A stretch of DNA of 64,000 nucleotides from Leptobrachium leishanense (GCA_009667805.1 CM019065.1:150758101-150822100), one strand, 5' to 3'; shown: positions 22,504 to 33,938, counted from the first letter of the stretch. Numbers and translations: made by a program. Notes: generated by a model from the sequence alone, not told the origin.

Positions 22504-22699
22504 CATGTTAGAAATCACTTTTGAGTTTATTCACTAAGCACTGTTCTTTCATTAAGAACATTGTATTTATTTCGACAAAGTTCGGGAAGCTACGGTGGAT
22601 CAAGTACATTGAAAGTACATAGGATTCACTTTTTAGGCAACTACCACTGTAGTTCGCCGATCTTTCAACTGTATTTTCTGGCGGTTTTGTCTACATAGT

Positions 22700-23187
22700 T
22701 CTCAGCACATTAAGATCAATTCGATAGTTGATATACCAATTTCGAATTTCGGATCACTAAATAAAACCCCAATTAATCAAATTTTGCTGTTAAAAGGCAG
22801 GCTAGTGTTTAAATGTTGAGCTGTCCATTGCCCTGTGGTGCTGAGCTGACAACAGATTCAGCACCAGAGGCCAATGGACACGTACAGGGGTGTTTTGTGT
22901 ACCAGTGAAACAAATCTGATTTGTTTGATAAAGTCGTTTACGTACTGTAGTAGTTGTATTATAAGATCAATTCGATAGCTGATATATCAAATCAATAGTT
23001 GATATCGATTAGAATTTCGGAGTCACTAAATAAAAACCCAATAAAATTTTTCATTTATGATGAAACAGTATAACAAATTAAATTCGTTACGGATCGGATC
23101 AATTTTTTTATTTCGCAACTACTTCCGAAACACTAATTAACTTTATTCGTTATGAATTTCAATTCGTTACGAAATGAATGCACACCT
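22700..23187. repeat. hAT-type remnant with TTCGATAGTTGATAT motifs
   Basis: Repeats the AATTCGATAGTTGATAT blocks seen in 57528-58378 and ends GCACACCTCTA at 23187, like the right end of that element (GCACATCTCTA). The left end is not seen. Confidence 0.55.
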
Positions 23188-23244
23188 CTAGTGCACCACT
23201 CAGGTCTCCTACAGTTTTAGTTCATTGGTGCCATTATAGAGTAT

Positions 23245-23510
23245 GCTATGCTGTATGCAAATATGTCTGCTATCACCCAGAAAGAATGACCAGAACTGAA
23301 CTGCCAAGGCTTTACAGAAACTATTGTCAGGGGATGATGTAAATCTTGTGAAGAGAGGACTGCCTTAGCATTTCAGCATCGGCCAACATTCTTTAGGTGA
23401 TAGCAGACTGATTTGCATATGGGTTAGCCTTCTGTGTAAAGGCACTGTTGAGCTAAAACCTTGTGAGACATGAGCGGAGACCCACTGTATGGTAGCCCAC
23501 TTATGCTAAT
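23245..23510. repeat. Penelope-like inverted-arm fragment without hammerhead core
   Basis: ATGCAAATATGTCTGCTATC (about 23259) and GATAGCAGACTGATTTGCAT (about 23397) are inverted copies. The block matches 20990-21040 and 49495-49570. The hammerhead core is absent. Confidence 0.5.
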
Positions 23511-23536
23511 GTGCGTTCTCTTTACCCTCAAACTTT

Positions 23537-25138
23537 CAGGGTTATTCAAAGAGATCCGAATTGTGGCCGAACGATAACCAAACAGTGAAATTCAGTGTTC
23601 GGTTACCTTTCCTGGCCATTCGGCTATCCAGAGAGCAGGCAGTTCACCAAATGTTGGCGAATTGCCTGCACGTACGGTGCCTGTTCGTTGCCTGTTCGAG
23701 GGCAGTGAAATCCCCATAGAGAAGTAATGCTTCGGCTATTCAGAGAACAAAAACCAGCAGGGAAATTGCCGAATTTCCCTGCTGTATGGTGGTTTCATTC
23801 GACAGATTTATTCAGGCGAATCCCATAGGCTTCAATGTTAAAAATATTCCCATTTTAATTCAATATCTAATAAACTGTTGATTATAATATTCTGCAGTAA
23901 AGAGTCTCTTTATTTATAGATTTTTTTTAGGATCTTTTAGCGAAATTTTTTTTCTGTTTTTTTTTTGTCGTTTTTTCTTTTTTCTGTAACAGCCCTTTTT
24001 ATTATCATTTATTGGATCTTATATGTAAATTTCAGACATTTTTGTTATGTAGTTTCTTTGCAAACAGCGTTTCACTTTTCAAACATTCAAACGTACTTTT
24101 TTTTTCGGCTCCATTCGTCTGTGGTGTCGGGTTTTTCCGGCGGCTGCTCTGCTCTCTGATCGGCGGCTGCTCGGGTTTTTCCAGCCTGTTCGGCGGGGTT
24201 ATTCCAGCTGTTTTGCGGGTTTTAGTGAGTGTTCAGCAGGTTGGCTGTGAGTGTTTGTCGGGTTTGCGGCAGGTTTTCCTTGCACTTTGGGGACCCTGGG
24301 GTGCTTGCTGAATACACCGCAGGGTCACCGAAATAGGATCGCTGAATCGCACCGAATTGAAGCGAACAAAAAGTCACCGAACGTATGGTGATTTTTCAAT
24401 TAGAAACATAGAAACATAGAAAAATGTCGGCAGATAAAAACCTTTCGGCCCATCTAGTCTGCCCAATTACATGGATACTTTACCTGGATTTATCTTTTGT
24501 TTAGGATAGCCTTATGCCTATCCCATGCTTGCTTAAATTCAATCACTGTTTTGGCCTCTACCACTTCTACTGGAAGGCTGTTCCATGTATCGACCACCCT
24601 CTCAGTAAAATAATGCTTCCTGATGTTACTTTTAAACCTTTGCCCCTCTAATCTAAGACTATGTCCTCTTGTTTTGCTGTTTCCTTTTAAATATACTCCC
24701 TTCCTCTACCTTGTGGATTCCCTTTACGTATTTAAATGTTTCTATCATATCTCCTCTGTCTCGTCTTTTTTCCAAGCTGTACATGTTAAGATCATTAAGC
24801 CTTTCCTGGTAACTTTTCTCCTTCAAGCCGTACACCATTTTAGTAGCCCTTCTCTGAACTCTCTCTAAGATGTCTATATCCTTCTGGAGATACGGTCTCC
24901 AGTACTGCACACAGTACTCCAAGTGAGGTCTCACCAGTGCTCTGTACAGTGGCATGAGCACTTCCCTTTTCCTACTGCTAATACCTCTCCCTACACAACC
25001 AAGCATTCTGCTAGCATTTCCTGCTGCTCTATTACATTGACTACTTACCTTTAGATCCTCTGAAATAATGACCCCTAAATCCCTTTCCTCAGATGTTGAG
25101 GTTAGGACTGTATCAAATATTCTCTTTGAATAACCCTG
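23537..25138. mobile_element. MITE family B interrupted by a CR1 LINE
   Basis: Left end CAGGGTTATTCAAAGAGATC, right end TCTCTTTGAATAACCCTG (25121-25138). The interior is the reverse complement of the intact copy at 28599-29485. The CR1 LINE at about 24402-25118 was inserted close to its right end. Confidence 0.75.
24402..25118 (-). mobile_element. CR1-like LINE, RT C-terminal part, 5'-truncated, minus strand
   Basis: Read on the minus strand: EERDLGVIISEDLK, then REVLMPLYRALVRPHLEYC, then LERVQRRATKMVYGLKEKSY, then the TWNSLPVEVVEA-type end and a 3' tail of TTTCTATG repeats at 24402-24420. This is the RT thumb and tail region of the CR1/jockey group. A frame change near 24660 separates the last ~60 codons. 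The open frame running on to 25237 is an accident of reading through the MITE end. Confidence 0.85.
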
Positions 25139-25523
25139 TTTGTGTCTGTTTTGCCTCTTCTCAGGGCCCTTACAAACTTTAATCCCACAAATTGATTCAG
25201 GGTGCACGGTTACTACTGATCCTTCTATCCTATCCATTTAGTCCCAAGAAGAACTAATTTCTGCTTTGATATATTCTATAAAAAATATTTTTTATTTATC
25301 TGCAAGGATAGATATACTCTCTTCTACTATGCTGGTTAGTCCAGCTATACAGAGTAGTGCTTAGGTTGGAAGAGTGTATGTTTCTTTCGAGTATTGCAAT
25401 AGGTGACACCATAAGGACGGATACAGACTATACAAAGTAAATATTTAAGACTTTACCCCTAGAGGTCACTGTGACTCTTAAAAAGAAACATGTAATGGAT
25501 ATCTCTGGTTTTAGAAAGATTAT
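25139..25523. other. No gene seen
   Basis: AT-rich flank between two MITE copies. Nothing recognisable. Confidence 0.4.
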
Positions 25524-25910
25524 CTGGGTTATTCAAAAAGAGCCAAATTGTATCCGAAGTTGCACCGAACAGTGAATTTCCCCATACAGTGCAATTTCTG
25601 AGCCAGTCGGCTATTCAAAAAGTTGGCATTTTGCCAAATATTGGCGACTTGCCAGCGAAATACGGTGATCTTCGGCGGCAGTGGAATTTCTCTAGAGAAG
25701 CAATGGTTAATCTATTCAGGGAACATCGAACAGCCCCGAAATGTCCTGATTTTCAATGCTTTCAGTCAACAGGTTTAATCAGGCGAATCCCATAGGTTCC
25801 AAAATAAAATCGTTAGTGCAGCATCATTGTTCACATTATTATTGAAATGGGAACAAATTTGCTGGATTAATAAAAAAACACGCTTTTATTTTTTTACATA
25901 CCTTTTTAGC
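25524..25910. repeat. MITE family-B fragment joined to a piece of family C
   Basis: Starts GGGTTATTCAAAAAGAGCC. It contains the uninterrupted ATGGTTAATCTATTCAG site used by the insertion at 11218. From about 25806 it continues as a family-C internal piece (TCGTTAGTGCAGCATCATTG). Confidence 0.65.
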
Positions 25911-25929
25911 GACCTTTGGAAATATATAA

Positions 25930-26300
25930 TGACCACAGAGATAGGGAATGTACTCACATATTCTGGTGTCTTGCCCAGACACACACTTGTCAGCCACCAC
26001 TGATATCAGAGCAGGAGTACCGGATCTTCCATCATCCTCAGTGGTGGATAGCAATAAGCCAGGAACAGATTATAATAAAAAAGGTATTTATTAAATAAAA
26101 TAATTAAAAGAAGGTTTTCAAAACACGTTATGCTAGTGCAGCTTCCTCAGTTGATAACAATGTCCATATATTCCATCTGGCTTTAAATAGTGTCCTTCGT
26201 ATCTTATTGCTATCCACGGCTGAGGATGATGGGAGGTCCGGTGCTCCTGCTCTAATATCACCGGTAGCTGACATGTGTGTTCCATTATTTCTTTGGAGGA
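25930..26300. repeat. Inverted-repeat element, Penelope-like, with degenerate minus-strand hammerhead
   Basis: About 25965-26062 and 26207-26290 are inverted copies (CCATCATCCTCAG versus CTGAGGATGATGG; CACCGGTAGCTGACA partner). Between them, on the minus strand, CTGAGGA (26150-26144) is followed by a TGC/GCA stem and AACGTG, where a hammerhead would need GAAAC. The left arm resembles 43985-44130. Confidence 0.5.
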
Positions 26301-26451
26301 TTGCTACACCAGACCAGGGAGTGAATGTGAAGTGGACAGTAATTTTGGATGACCATATAAGACCTCGAGAAAAAGGGGGTTCGCTTTAACAGGTCCAAAC
26401 ACGCTAATACTGAGCCAAACAATAGAGGGCTCTTTACCATGTGAGTGGAAA

Positions 26452-26550
26452 TATATATATATATATATATATATTAGTTCCACCCCAGGATCTGAGATAT
26501 GTATATATATATATCAATGTATCCTTCCTGGTAAAATCCTTTATAAATAA
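26452..26550 (+). repeat. TA microsatellite and LINE/SINE 3' tail
   Basis: An (AT)n run at 26452-26474, and ATGTATCCTTCCTGGTAAAA followed by TCCTTTATAAATAAATA at 26517-26553. The same tail ends the LINE at 38700 and the SINE at 55577 (there reversed), and recurs near 40420 and 51765. Confidence 0.6.
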
Positions 26551-27030
26551 ATATATATATGTGTGGGTGTGGTTTTTCAGAGGTACCCTGTGATATATGC
26601 ACTGAGGGAAGCGCTGATCTCGCAAAATTCTTGTGTTTCACAATAATCCTCTTGCGGTGGGAGCGATAGAGGATATACCACCACCTCTTGTGAAGAACAG
26701 CCGCTAGACTCAAAAGAACCATACGTTATACTGAAAGACATATAAGTAAATTTGGTTAATTTCCTGATTTCTATATGTCATATATTTTATGACCACTAGA
26801 TGGTGCTTTTATTCTATTTAACTTTATAAATATTTAAAAAATTGAACATTAGGTGGCGCCAGCACACAAACATCTGTATATCTTAAGACTACGTTAATGA
26901 TCATCACATATCTCATTCAACATTAAAAGAACATAAATCATCACCTCGGATTTTCTGTATGTATACCCCATTGTATTTCACTATGACTTAGCATCAGAAT
27001 GTATTCATCACCTTACACGGGTCACATACT

Positions 27031-27470
27031 ATCAGCATTAGGACAAGTAAGGTATTACAAAGTCCTTGCTTTAATTACCGCACTGATGGGTTAAACAGAA
27101 TTTTACTGTCACCTTGCACCGTAAAGATGCGCTTCCCTCGAGGATACTCACGGTAGAGCTTCGACGCTGCCGCGAGTATCACCTACTGGAATCCATAGAA
27201 GTCCATAGGACTCTATGGATGGTTACACTCCCGGGGCAACAAGCTCTGCAATCTTGCTCTCGTGAGATCACTAAGCGCTGCGGAGGGAGACTGGGGACTA
27301 TTTGTTGTTTGGGGGGGTTTAGCTGGTGCTAAACGGTTCTGCAGAAATAGATCAACGAATCATTTAGAACCAGCTTTTAGGTGATGGTAAAAATCCGATT
27401 AACCCATTAGTGCGGTATTGAGCACTAGGACTTTGTAATACCTTACTTATTCTAATGCTAATTACCTATT
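27031..27470. repeat. Inverted-repeat MITE, ~50-bp arms
   Basis: Left arm CAAGTAAGGTATTACAAAGT with AATTACCGCACTGATGGGTT; right arm TAACCCATTAGTGCGGTA with ACTTTGTAATACCTTACTTA. Harbinger-like in style, target duplication not resolved. Confidence 0.6.
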
Positions 27471-28598
27471 GCGCTTCTCGTGTTAAGTATAGGCCGAACA
27501 AAGTACAGTAAGCTCGCGAAAGCTAGCACAATCACAGATGCGCTAACAGATTTTTACTGATTAGTGTTAGGAAGGTAATCTGGGGGCAAGGGTTAGAGTC
27601 CCTTTACCCTGATGTTAACGCTTACATATCCGAACGCTACTGTTAGCATTCGGTGTGTAATTTAGACCTTAGTTTTTCACATATATTAGGGTGTCAATTT
27701 TCCATATTTCAGTAACTGTTCAAACTTCAGGTACTTTCTTAAAGAGGAGTGTCTGTTGAAAATACAATTTATAATTTGTGTAGGTTTCTCAGAGATAGAT
27801 TACTGAAATAAGTGACTGAATACAGAGAGGACCTATGGGTGTGACATGAAAGGGTTAACTGACCGCCAGATTACATGTAACCGTTAACCATGCTTTAGTA
27901 ATCCCAATGTTTTAATCCTCTTCCTTCATTGCACTAATTTCTGGTTCCGCTTTTTTTTTCCCATCATGTACATTCTATATAGGATTGTTTACTAGTGATG
28001 AAAGTGATGAAGAAACTTTCAGAGAAATCTACAGTTACCTTGGATAACCTTAAACATTTCGAAATTAATTTATATCATGAGTAATGTCTTCATCCAGACC
28101 AAATATGTCTTTAATCATTTTACACTTTCAGTGAGACATTTTAATATTAAAATATTGATGTTTAGGCAAGGAAGGAACAAGCAAATATTTATGATTAGCA
28201 ATGCGATCTAGCAATTTAAATGCTTTACAGTTTTATTTATTCTACCAATTTGTTGATGGTGGTGCACAGACATTTGGCTGTGAATTTAAAATATTCTTAA
28301 CCCCTTTAATTGCATGCTTTATGTTTGTAAAATTTTGCTTTTTTCCCCTTAATTTATCTGAATACCTAAAATCCCCAAAGGTGCCTCCAGATCACATATT
28401 GAAAGGCAGTGAAAAAACAATTTGAGTGAATAATTCCACCACTGTATATGTATTGGAACCATTTTCATTTGCATTGCAGCAATTCATTATTTTCCTATGA
28501 TGATTATCACAGTAAATGCTAATTTCCAAGGACTTTACAGTAAGAGAAGTCTGTGCGCTAATTTTAAGCCTTACAAAATATGTGTGTTAACTCACTAT
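27471..28598. other. No gene seen
   Basis: 27470-27665 resembles the interior of the 18541-19628 element (GTACAGTAAGCTCGCG). The remainder is AT-rich with no recognisable gene or repeat. Confidence 0.4.
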
Positions 28599-29485
28599 CA
28601 GGGTTATTCAAAGAGAATCGAAAAGTCACCGCACGTTCGGTGACTTTTCATTCTCCTCAATTTGGTTCGATTTGGCGATCCCATTTCGGCGACCCTGCGT
28701 TGTATTCTGCAAGCACCACAGCGTCCCCGAATTGCAGGGAAAAGTCACCACAAACCCGCCGAAAACTCACCGCAAAACCCAGCGAAGGCACACCGTAAAC
28801 CCGCAAAAACATCTGGATTAACCTCGATGAACACGCCGGAGAAACCCGAGCCGGAGCCGATCACAGCACAGAGCAGCCGCCGGAAAAACCCGACACCATA
28901 GACAAAAAAATAAACAGTTTGCTTAAATGTTTGAAAAGTGAAACGCTGTTTGCAAAGAAACTACAGAACGAAAATGTCTGAAATTTACATATGAATTCCA
29001 ATGAATGATACTAAAAAGGGCTGTTACAGAAAAAAGAAGATAAGTTTTTAAAAAAATAAATAAATAAATAAATCGGAAAAACGTTTTTTGAAAAAAAATC
29101 CAGAAAAATGCTTAAAAGATCCTAAAAATCTATAAATAAAGAGACTCTTTACTGCAGAATATTATAATGAACGGTTTATTAGATATTGAATTAAAATGGG
29201 ATTATTTTTAACATTGAAGCCTATGGGATTCATCTGAATAAACCTGTCGAATGAAACCACTGAATGACAGGGCAATTCTTTTCACTGCTGGGTTTTGCTC
29301 TCTGAATAGCCAAAGCATTGCTTCGAACATGTACCGAACAGGCACCGTATGTGCAGGCAATTCGCCAGGATTTGGCGAATTGCCTGCTCTCTGGATAGCC
29401 GAATGGCCAGGAAAGGTAACCATACGCTGAATTTCAGCGTTCAGTTCCCTTTCGGCAGCCATTCGGATCTCTTTGAATAACCCTG
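28599..29485. mobile_element. MITE family B, uninterrupted reference copy (887 bp)
   Basis: CAGGGTTATTCAAAGAGAAT to TCTCTTTGAATAACCCTG. It shows the full interior (TGAAACGCTGTTTGCAAAG, TTTATTAGATATTGAAT, CATTGAAGCCTATGGGATTC) found in pieces at 13060, 23800, 37880, 47520, 53330, 55140 and 57770. No coding capacity. Confidence 0.8.
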
Positions 29486-29639
29486 TTTATTTTGCCAGGT
29501 TCTCTTGGTCTGTTTTCATAATCGCTTTGCATCATGCTTACTTCACAGGTATTGGGGGGACGAGGGGGCAAGTTAAATGCTGCTGAAGTGAAAAAAGAAA
29601 CATACATATGATAATACAGACAAAGCTGGCTTCTTCCCA

Positions 29640-30382
29640 ACCTGAAAAGAATACAATACTGAAACAATGTAACTTAGTAACTGAAGATCAAGAAAAGGCA
29701 GAAATTTTAAATGATATATACAAAAGAAAAATAAGCAAAGAAAAAATCTATGATAAATTCCATGCAAATCACTGATAAAAACTTACTAATACAATGTAAT
29801 ACAAAAGGTGTTGTATCAGCTAAAGAAAGTGAATGTAAACCAAGCCCCAGGGCCGGATGGAATTCACCCACGAAGACTGAGGGAGCTAAGTGCGGAAATA
29901 AGAAAACCCCTGTTTTTAATCCGCCACGATTCTTTTCTTTCAGGAATCGTACCAGAGGATTGGAGCGAAGTTGATGTGGTCCCTATATTCAAATATAGGA
30001 TAAACACTGGCTAAAAGATAGAGTACATAGAGGGATCATAAATGGGAAATTTAAGATTGACACCAGTGGTAAGTGATGTCCCTCAGGGGTCTGTTATAGG
30101 ACCACTTCTATCCAATCTATAAATTATTTGAAATAGGCATCGAAAGTCATGTGCCAGTGTTTGCAGATGACACAAAACTGGGGAAGGTAATACAATGTGA
30201 CCAGGATATTACTTCACTACAGAGGGGTTTAGATTGGGGGAGTGGGCACTCAAATGGCAAGTAAAATGTAATGTAGATAAATGCAAGGTTATTCATTTTG
30301 GAGGAGCATGCAAGCAACTTATATCCTAAATGGTACAGAGTTAGGGAAATCAAGGTAGGAGAAGGATTTAGGAATAGTCATA
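29640..30382 (+). mobile_element. CR1-like LINE, central RT part, degraded
   Basis: NQAPGPDGIHPRRLREL-type RT block at about 29830-29885, then VPEDWSEVDVVPIFK near 29945-29995. A deletion near 30005 joins to later RT sequence: a CPSG(V)-like GVPQGSVLGP region near 30075-30100, the remains of an FADDTKL motif near 30155-30180, and WQ-KCNVDKCKVIHFG-like sequence to about 30300. Many stops and frame changes. Ends where a family-A MITE begins at 30383. Confidence 0.8.
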
Positions 30383-30590
30383 CAGGGTTATTCAGAGAAA
30401 GGTGAAACTCTGGAAAACTGTTGGAGAAGTGAAAATTCTAGGTCTAAGCAAGCCACAAATGCTCATGCTGCTTCTCAGGCATGAGAGAGACTGGTGGGTT
30501 TTCATTTATACCCTCCCCAGAAAGATTCCACTTTGGGATTAAGCAGCATGAGCATATGTGGCTTGCTTAGAAAGCAGCTTTTGGTTTCAT
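30383..30590. repeat. Family-A MITE left end and fold-back repeat
   Basis: CAGGGTTATTCAGAGAAAGG at 30383, preceded by TA. Then an inverted pair: CTAAGCAAGCCACAAATGCT near 30453 and AGCATATGTGGCTTGCTTAG near 30551. Confidence 0.6.
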
Positions 30591-30919
30591 TAGGTAGGAC
30601 TCACCTACGAAAGGTGCTGTGACTTTGCTGGTGCGTTTACACTTCAGTGGCTTTTCAAATAATTAGGGATGTGCGTTTCGGGTTTCGGAATTTCGGAATT
30701 TTCACTAAATTTCCCGATTCGTGTTTTCGGATGCGGACGATTTTCCGAAAATTTTTAGATCCGAAAATGTCAGATCTGAAAAATTTTCCGAGCCGAAACG
30801 AAATATTTTCAGAATTTTGGAATGGACTTGAAATGTGTCAAATCGAAATTTATTTTCGCTCTATTCATGATTTCGGTTCCATTCGTGATTTCGGTTCCAT
30901 TTCAGTAATTCTGGACATC

Positions 30920-31468
30920 GTATATTTAAGTGACAGGATGGTTCAGAGCAAGACTTTTGATGGCATCTTGCAGCTGTTTGATAAAGAGCGCTCTGGAGAG
31001 GCAGTGGATCGGAGCTTGCTGCGAAGCCTACTCGGCATGCTGTCTGACTTACAGGTTTACAAAGAGTCTTTTGAAGACAGATTTTTGGAGGAAACGAATT
31101 GCCTATGCGCTGCAGAAGGACAAAGGCTGTTGCAAGAAAGAGAGATCCCAGAGTATCTCCATCATGTGAACAGGCGATTGGAAGAAGAAACAGACAGAGT
31201 CATTACATATTTGGACCATGGGACTCATAAGCCATTAATAGCTTGTGTAGAGAAGCAACTACTGGGTGAACACTTGCCTGTCATTCTGCAAAAAGGTCTT
31301 AAGAGTATGCTGGATGAAAACCGAGTCTCAGACGTGACCCTAATGTTCCAGCTTTTCAGTAGGTTGAAAGGTGGCCAGTCGATCCTGCTGCAGCATTGGG
31401 GAGAGTACATTAAAAATTTTGGGAGTTCAATTGTTGTGAATCCTGATCAATTTCTTCTAATTGACTGA
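30920..31468 (+). pseudogene. CUL4: Cullin-4 (CUL4A/B) coding fragment, intronless
   Basis: Codons from 30920 to 31447 read through about 176 residues of the cullin N-terminal helical repeats: [10 protein letters not shown], then [19 protein letters not shown], then [43 protein letters not shown] and [14 protein letters not shown]. Cullin-4 scaffolds DDB1-RBX1 ubiquitin ligases. The adaptor-contact N-terminus and the cullin homology and neddylation domains are absent. After NPD the frame leaves cullin homology and stops at 31466-31468. In vertebrate CUL4 genes this region spans several exons, so the uninterrupted frame implies a spliced-RNA origin. The frame has no internal stop, which suggests youth or recent constraint. 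CUL4A versus CUL4B cannot be decided. Confidence 0.88.
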
Positions 31469-31940
31469 ACAGTGAGAGCTGCACTAGCCAGATAACACAT
31501 CCAGCGGTAAAGGTGTAGAGAACTTCTATCACTGACGTGTGCAAAAGGGATCCGCTCTACGTCGTCCCACCCTTAAATGCGCCTTAGTCATATTAAATTA
31601 GCATTTTTTTTGTGTGTGTGACCATTTAAAGGATATGCATACTAGCTCTTTTGGCATTCATACAACATGTAATCTCCTTTTTCCAACTGTTTTTTAATTT
31701 TTCATCTTCTGCAGTGGCATCTTTCTTTTCTTCCCTCCCCCTTTTATCATTCGTGCGTATACTTTTTGTTCTGTTTAGATTGCACATGAAGGCTGCGTTT
31801 GCTAACAGTCCCTTTTTGCTGCAATATATAATATCCACACCTAGGGTTGTAAAGCGAGGATAACCAATGTTTTACTCATAATTATTTTGCAATATAGAGA
31901 AAAAAAACTACAAAATGTACGTGTTTCCCCCTTTTTTTGT
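31469..31940. other. Cargo spacer between the two gene fragments, no coding seen
   Basis: T-rich sequence with pyrimidine tracts (TTTTTTTTGTGTGTGTG near 31605, TTTCTTTTCTTCCCTCCCCC near 31725). It could be intron-like or UTR-like. Confidence 0.4.
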
Positions 31941-32630
31941 ATATACACTGCGGAAGAAATGGCGTTGCTCATCTACAGCCTGTTCCCTGATGTACGAAAG
32001 CCATGTTTTTTTAAGACCAGCAGTGATACAAGTGATGTGATGCGAAGAACTGTGGAATTCTTTTACCTGTCTAAATCGGAAAACATTGAATACCTTGTCA
32101 AGAATATGAAGCAGATCCACAAATATGCCGTTGATTGATGTATCTCGGATGATCGTTAACTTTGACAACCCGGGTGTTCACACGGACATGTCTCATAATT
32201 CAGGCAGTGCATCATGGGAAATGTAATACTGGTATATCAAGGTCATAACTGTTCAATAGCAAGAGAATTGGCTGTCACAAAGCATGTGAATCCAGAATCT
32301 CTTGAGTGAGAAGCCCAAAGCAAGGCTTTGCTCCCACATGGTATACCAGCGGATTCTGTAATGTGAAATGCCTTCGACTTGTGGTGGAAGCTCTGCAGCT
32401 GTCTATAGATATGTTGTGGTTTTTTTTTCTCATCTCCTCTAGAATTTAAGCGAAACCTACATTACTACAAAATATATCGATGCCACTTTCAGAACAGTCT
32501 TCAATATGCAATTCCTAAAGGCAAATTACATTTTGAAAGCGAACACATTTGTACTCTGTAAACACTGTAAAGTATGGGTATTTGCATTTGCTAATAAAAA
32601 CCATTTTAAAGCAGAAAAAAAATAAAAAAG
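31941..32630 (+). pseudogene. Unrecognised 3'-terminal exon-like fragment with polyadenylation signal
   Basis: An open segment ends at TGA 32136-32138. From an ATG at 31959 it encodes 59 residues with LLIYSLFPDVRKPCFF and VEFFYLSKSENIEYLV, well-balanced and protein-like. I do not recognise the family. About 450 bp of UTR-like sequence follows, with AATAAA at 32593-32598 and an A-rich run from 32614, the expected spacing for a poly(A) addition site. A pyrimidine tract upstream (31925-31938) could be a splice acceptor region. It may be a captured last exon or the 3' end of a retrocopy. Confidence 0.5.
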
Positions 32631-33444
32631 TAAACCATAGTAGTTTACATCAAAACGAATAGAGTTAGACAGCTTTGAAACGAGGAGAACAGACGTTCCG
32701 AAAAAACGAAAATTTCCAAAATCACGAAAAGTCAATACAAAAAACGAGCAAAGTGACACGAAAATACGAAAAATGGTCGATATTCCTAAAAAAAAATGTA
32801 CCCGAAAAACGAGTCGAACCGAACCGAATCGAAACAGAAATCGGTCGAAACGAGCCGAATCGAAAAGTTTAAACATCCGAACAAATCGAACCGAATCGAA
32901 CCGAAAAAAAAAAATCGGCGCACAAGCCTACAAATAATACAAAACGTCCCTCTAATGCCTCTCCACCTCCTGACTTTTCCATCATGGTGGAGGGTATCAC
33001 TGTCTCCCCATCAAACCAGGTTTGCTGTCTTGGAGTTACACTTGACTCTGCTCTTTCCTTCATTCCCCACATTCAGTCTCTTTCCTCCTCCTGCCGATAC
33101 CAACTACGTAATATTTCCAGAATTCGGCAATTTCTTACCGCTGTCACCACAAAACAACTAATCCATGCCCTGGTAATCTCCCAATTTGACTATTGCAATA
33201 ATCTCTTATCCGGCCTCCCTCTCTCCCGCCTCTCCCCCCTACAATCAGGGCTGGCCCAAGACATTGTGCTGCCTGGAGCGAAGGATGAAATGCTGCCCTC
33301 CCCCCAAAAAAAACCATGCAGCGTGTATGAGCGTATCACAGTGCGCCACAGCAATAAAATTCAAACACTCATACACACCGTACATTAGAATTTTCTTGCT
33401 GTGGAGCTCTGTGATACAGTATTGTGAGGTGTATATAACTGAGC

Positions 33445-33890
33445 CCAGCGTCACATACCCAGCAGTGCCCAGCGTCACATACCCAGCAGTGCCCAGCATC
33501 ACATACCCAGCAGTGCCCAATGTCACATACCCAGCAGTGCCCAGTGTCACAAGCCCAGAGTCACATACCCAGCAGAGCCCAGCGTCACATACTCAGCAGT
33601 GCCCAGCATCACATACCCAGCAGTGCCCACACATGGGTATATTGCCCCAGCTCACACATGGATATATTTGCCCCCAGGCTCGCACATGGATATATTTGCC
33701 CCAGGCTCACTCATGGATATGCTTGCCCCAGGCTCACTCATGGATATATTTTCTCCCAGGCTCACACATGTATATATTTGCCCCCCGACTCACACATGTA
33801 TATATTTGCCCCCAGACTCACACATGGATAGATTTGCCCCAGGCTCACACATGGATAGATTTGCCCTCATGGATATATTTGCCGCAGGCT
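33445..33890. repeat. Two adjacent minisatellites
   Basis: The first array repeats CAGCAGTGCCCAGCRTCACA with ~24-bp spacing. The second repeats CTCACACATGGATATATTTG with ~28-34-bp spacing. The second unit occurs reversed at 40975-41155. Confidence 0.85.
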
Positions 33891-33938
33891 CACCTCTGCC
33901 AGGCCCCTCCGATGGGCAGATCCTGGGGCCACCGCGTT

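Larger units (their letters stand above)
30664..32930. mobile_element. hAT-type element carrying host gene fragments (2.27 kb)
   Basis: A perfect 8-bp target duplication CAAATAAT lies at 30656-30663 and 32931-32938. The left end TAGGGATGTGCG and the right end CGCACAAGCCTA are inverted with mismatches. Both ends are followed inward by TTCGG/CGAA-rich sequence like the 851-bp relative at 57528-58378. Between about 30920 and 32630 the element instead holds a cullin-4 coding fragment and a second gene-like fragment with a poly(A) signal. No transposase, so mobilised in trans. The cargo may have been captured or retroposed into the element. Confidence 0.8.

Noticed and set aside
25121..25237. N-terminal 40 codons of the minus-strand LINE frame as LINE protein
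   Set aside because: This part is the MITE end and flanking DNA, not LINE sequence.
30647..30919. In-frame upstream extension of the cullin fragment
   Set aside because: It is the terminal sequence of the hAT element (TTCGG-rich) and has no cullin similarity.
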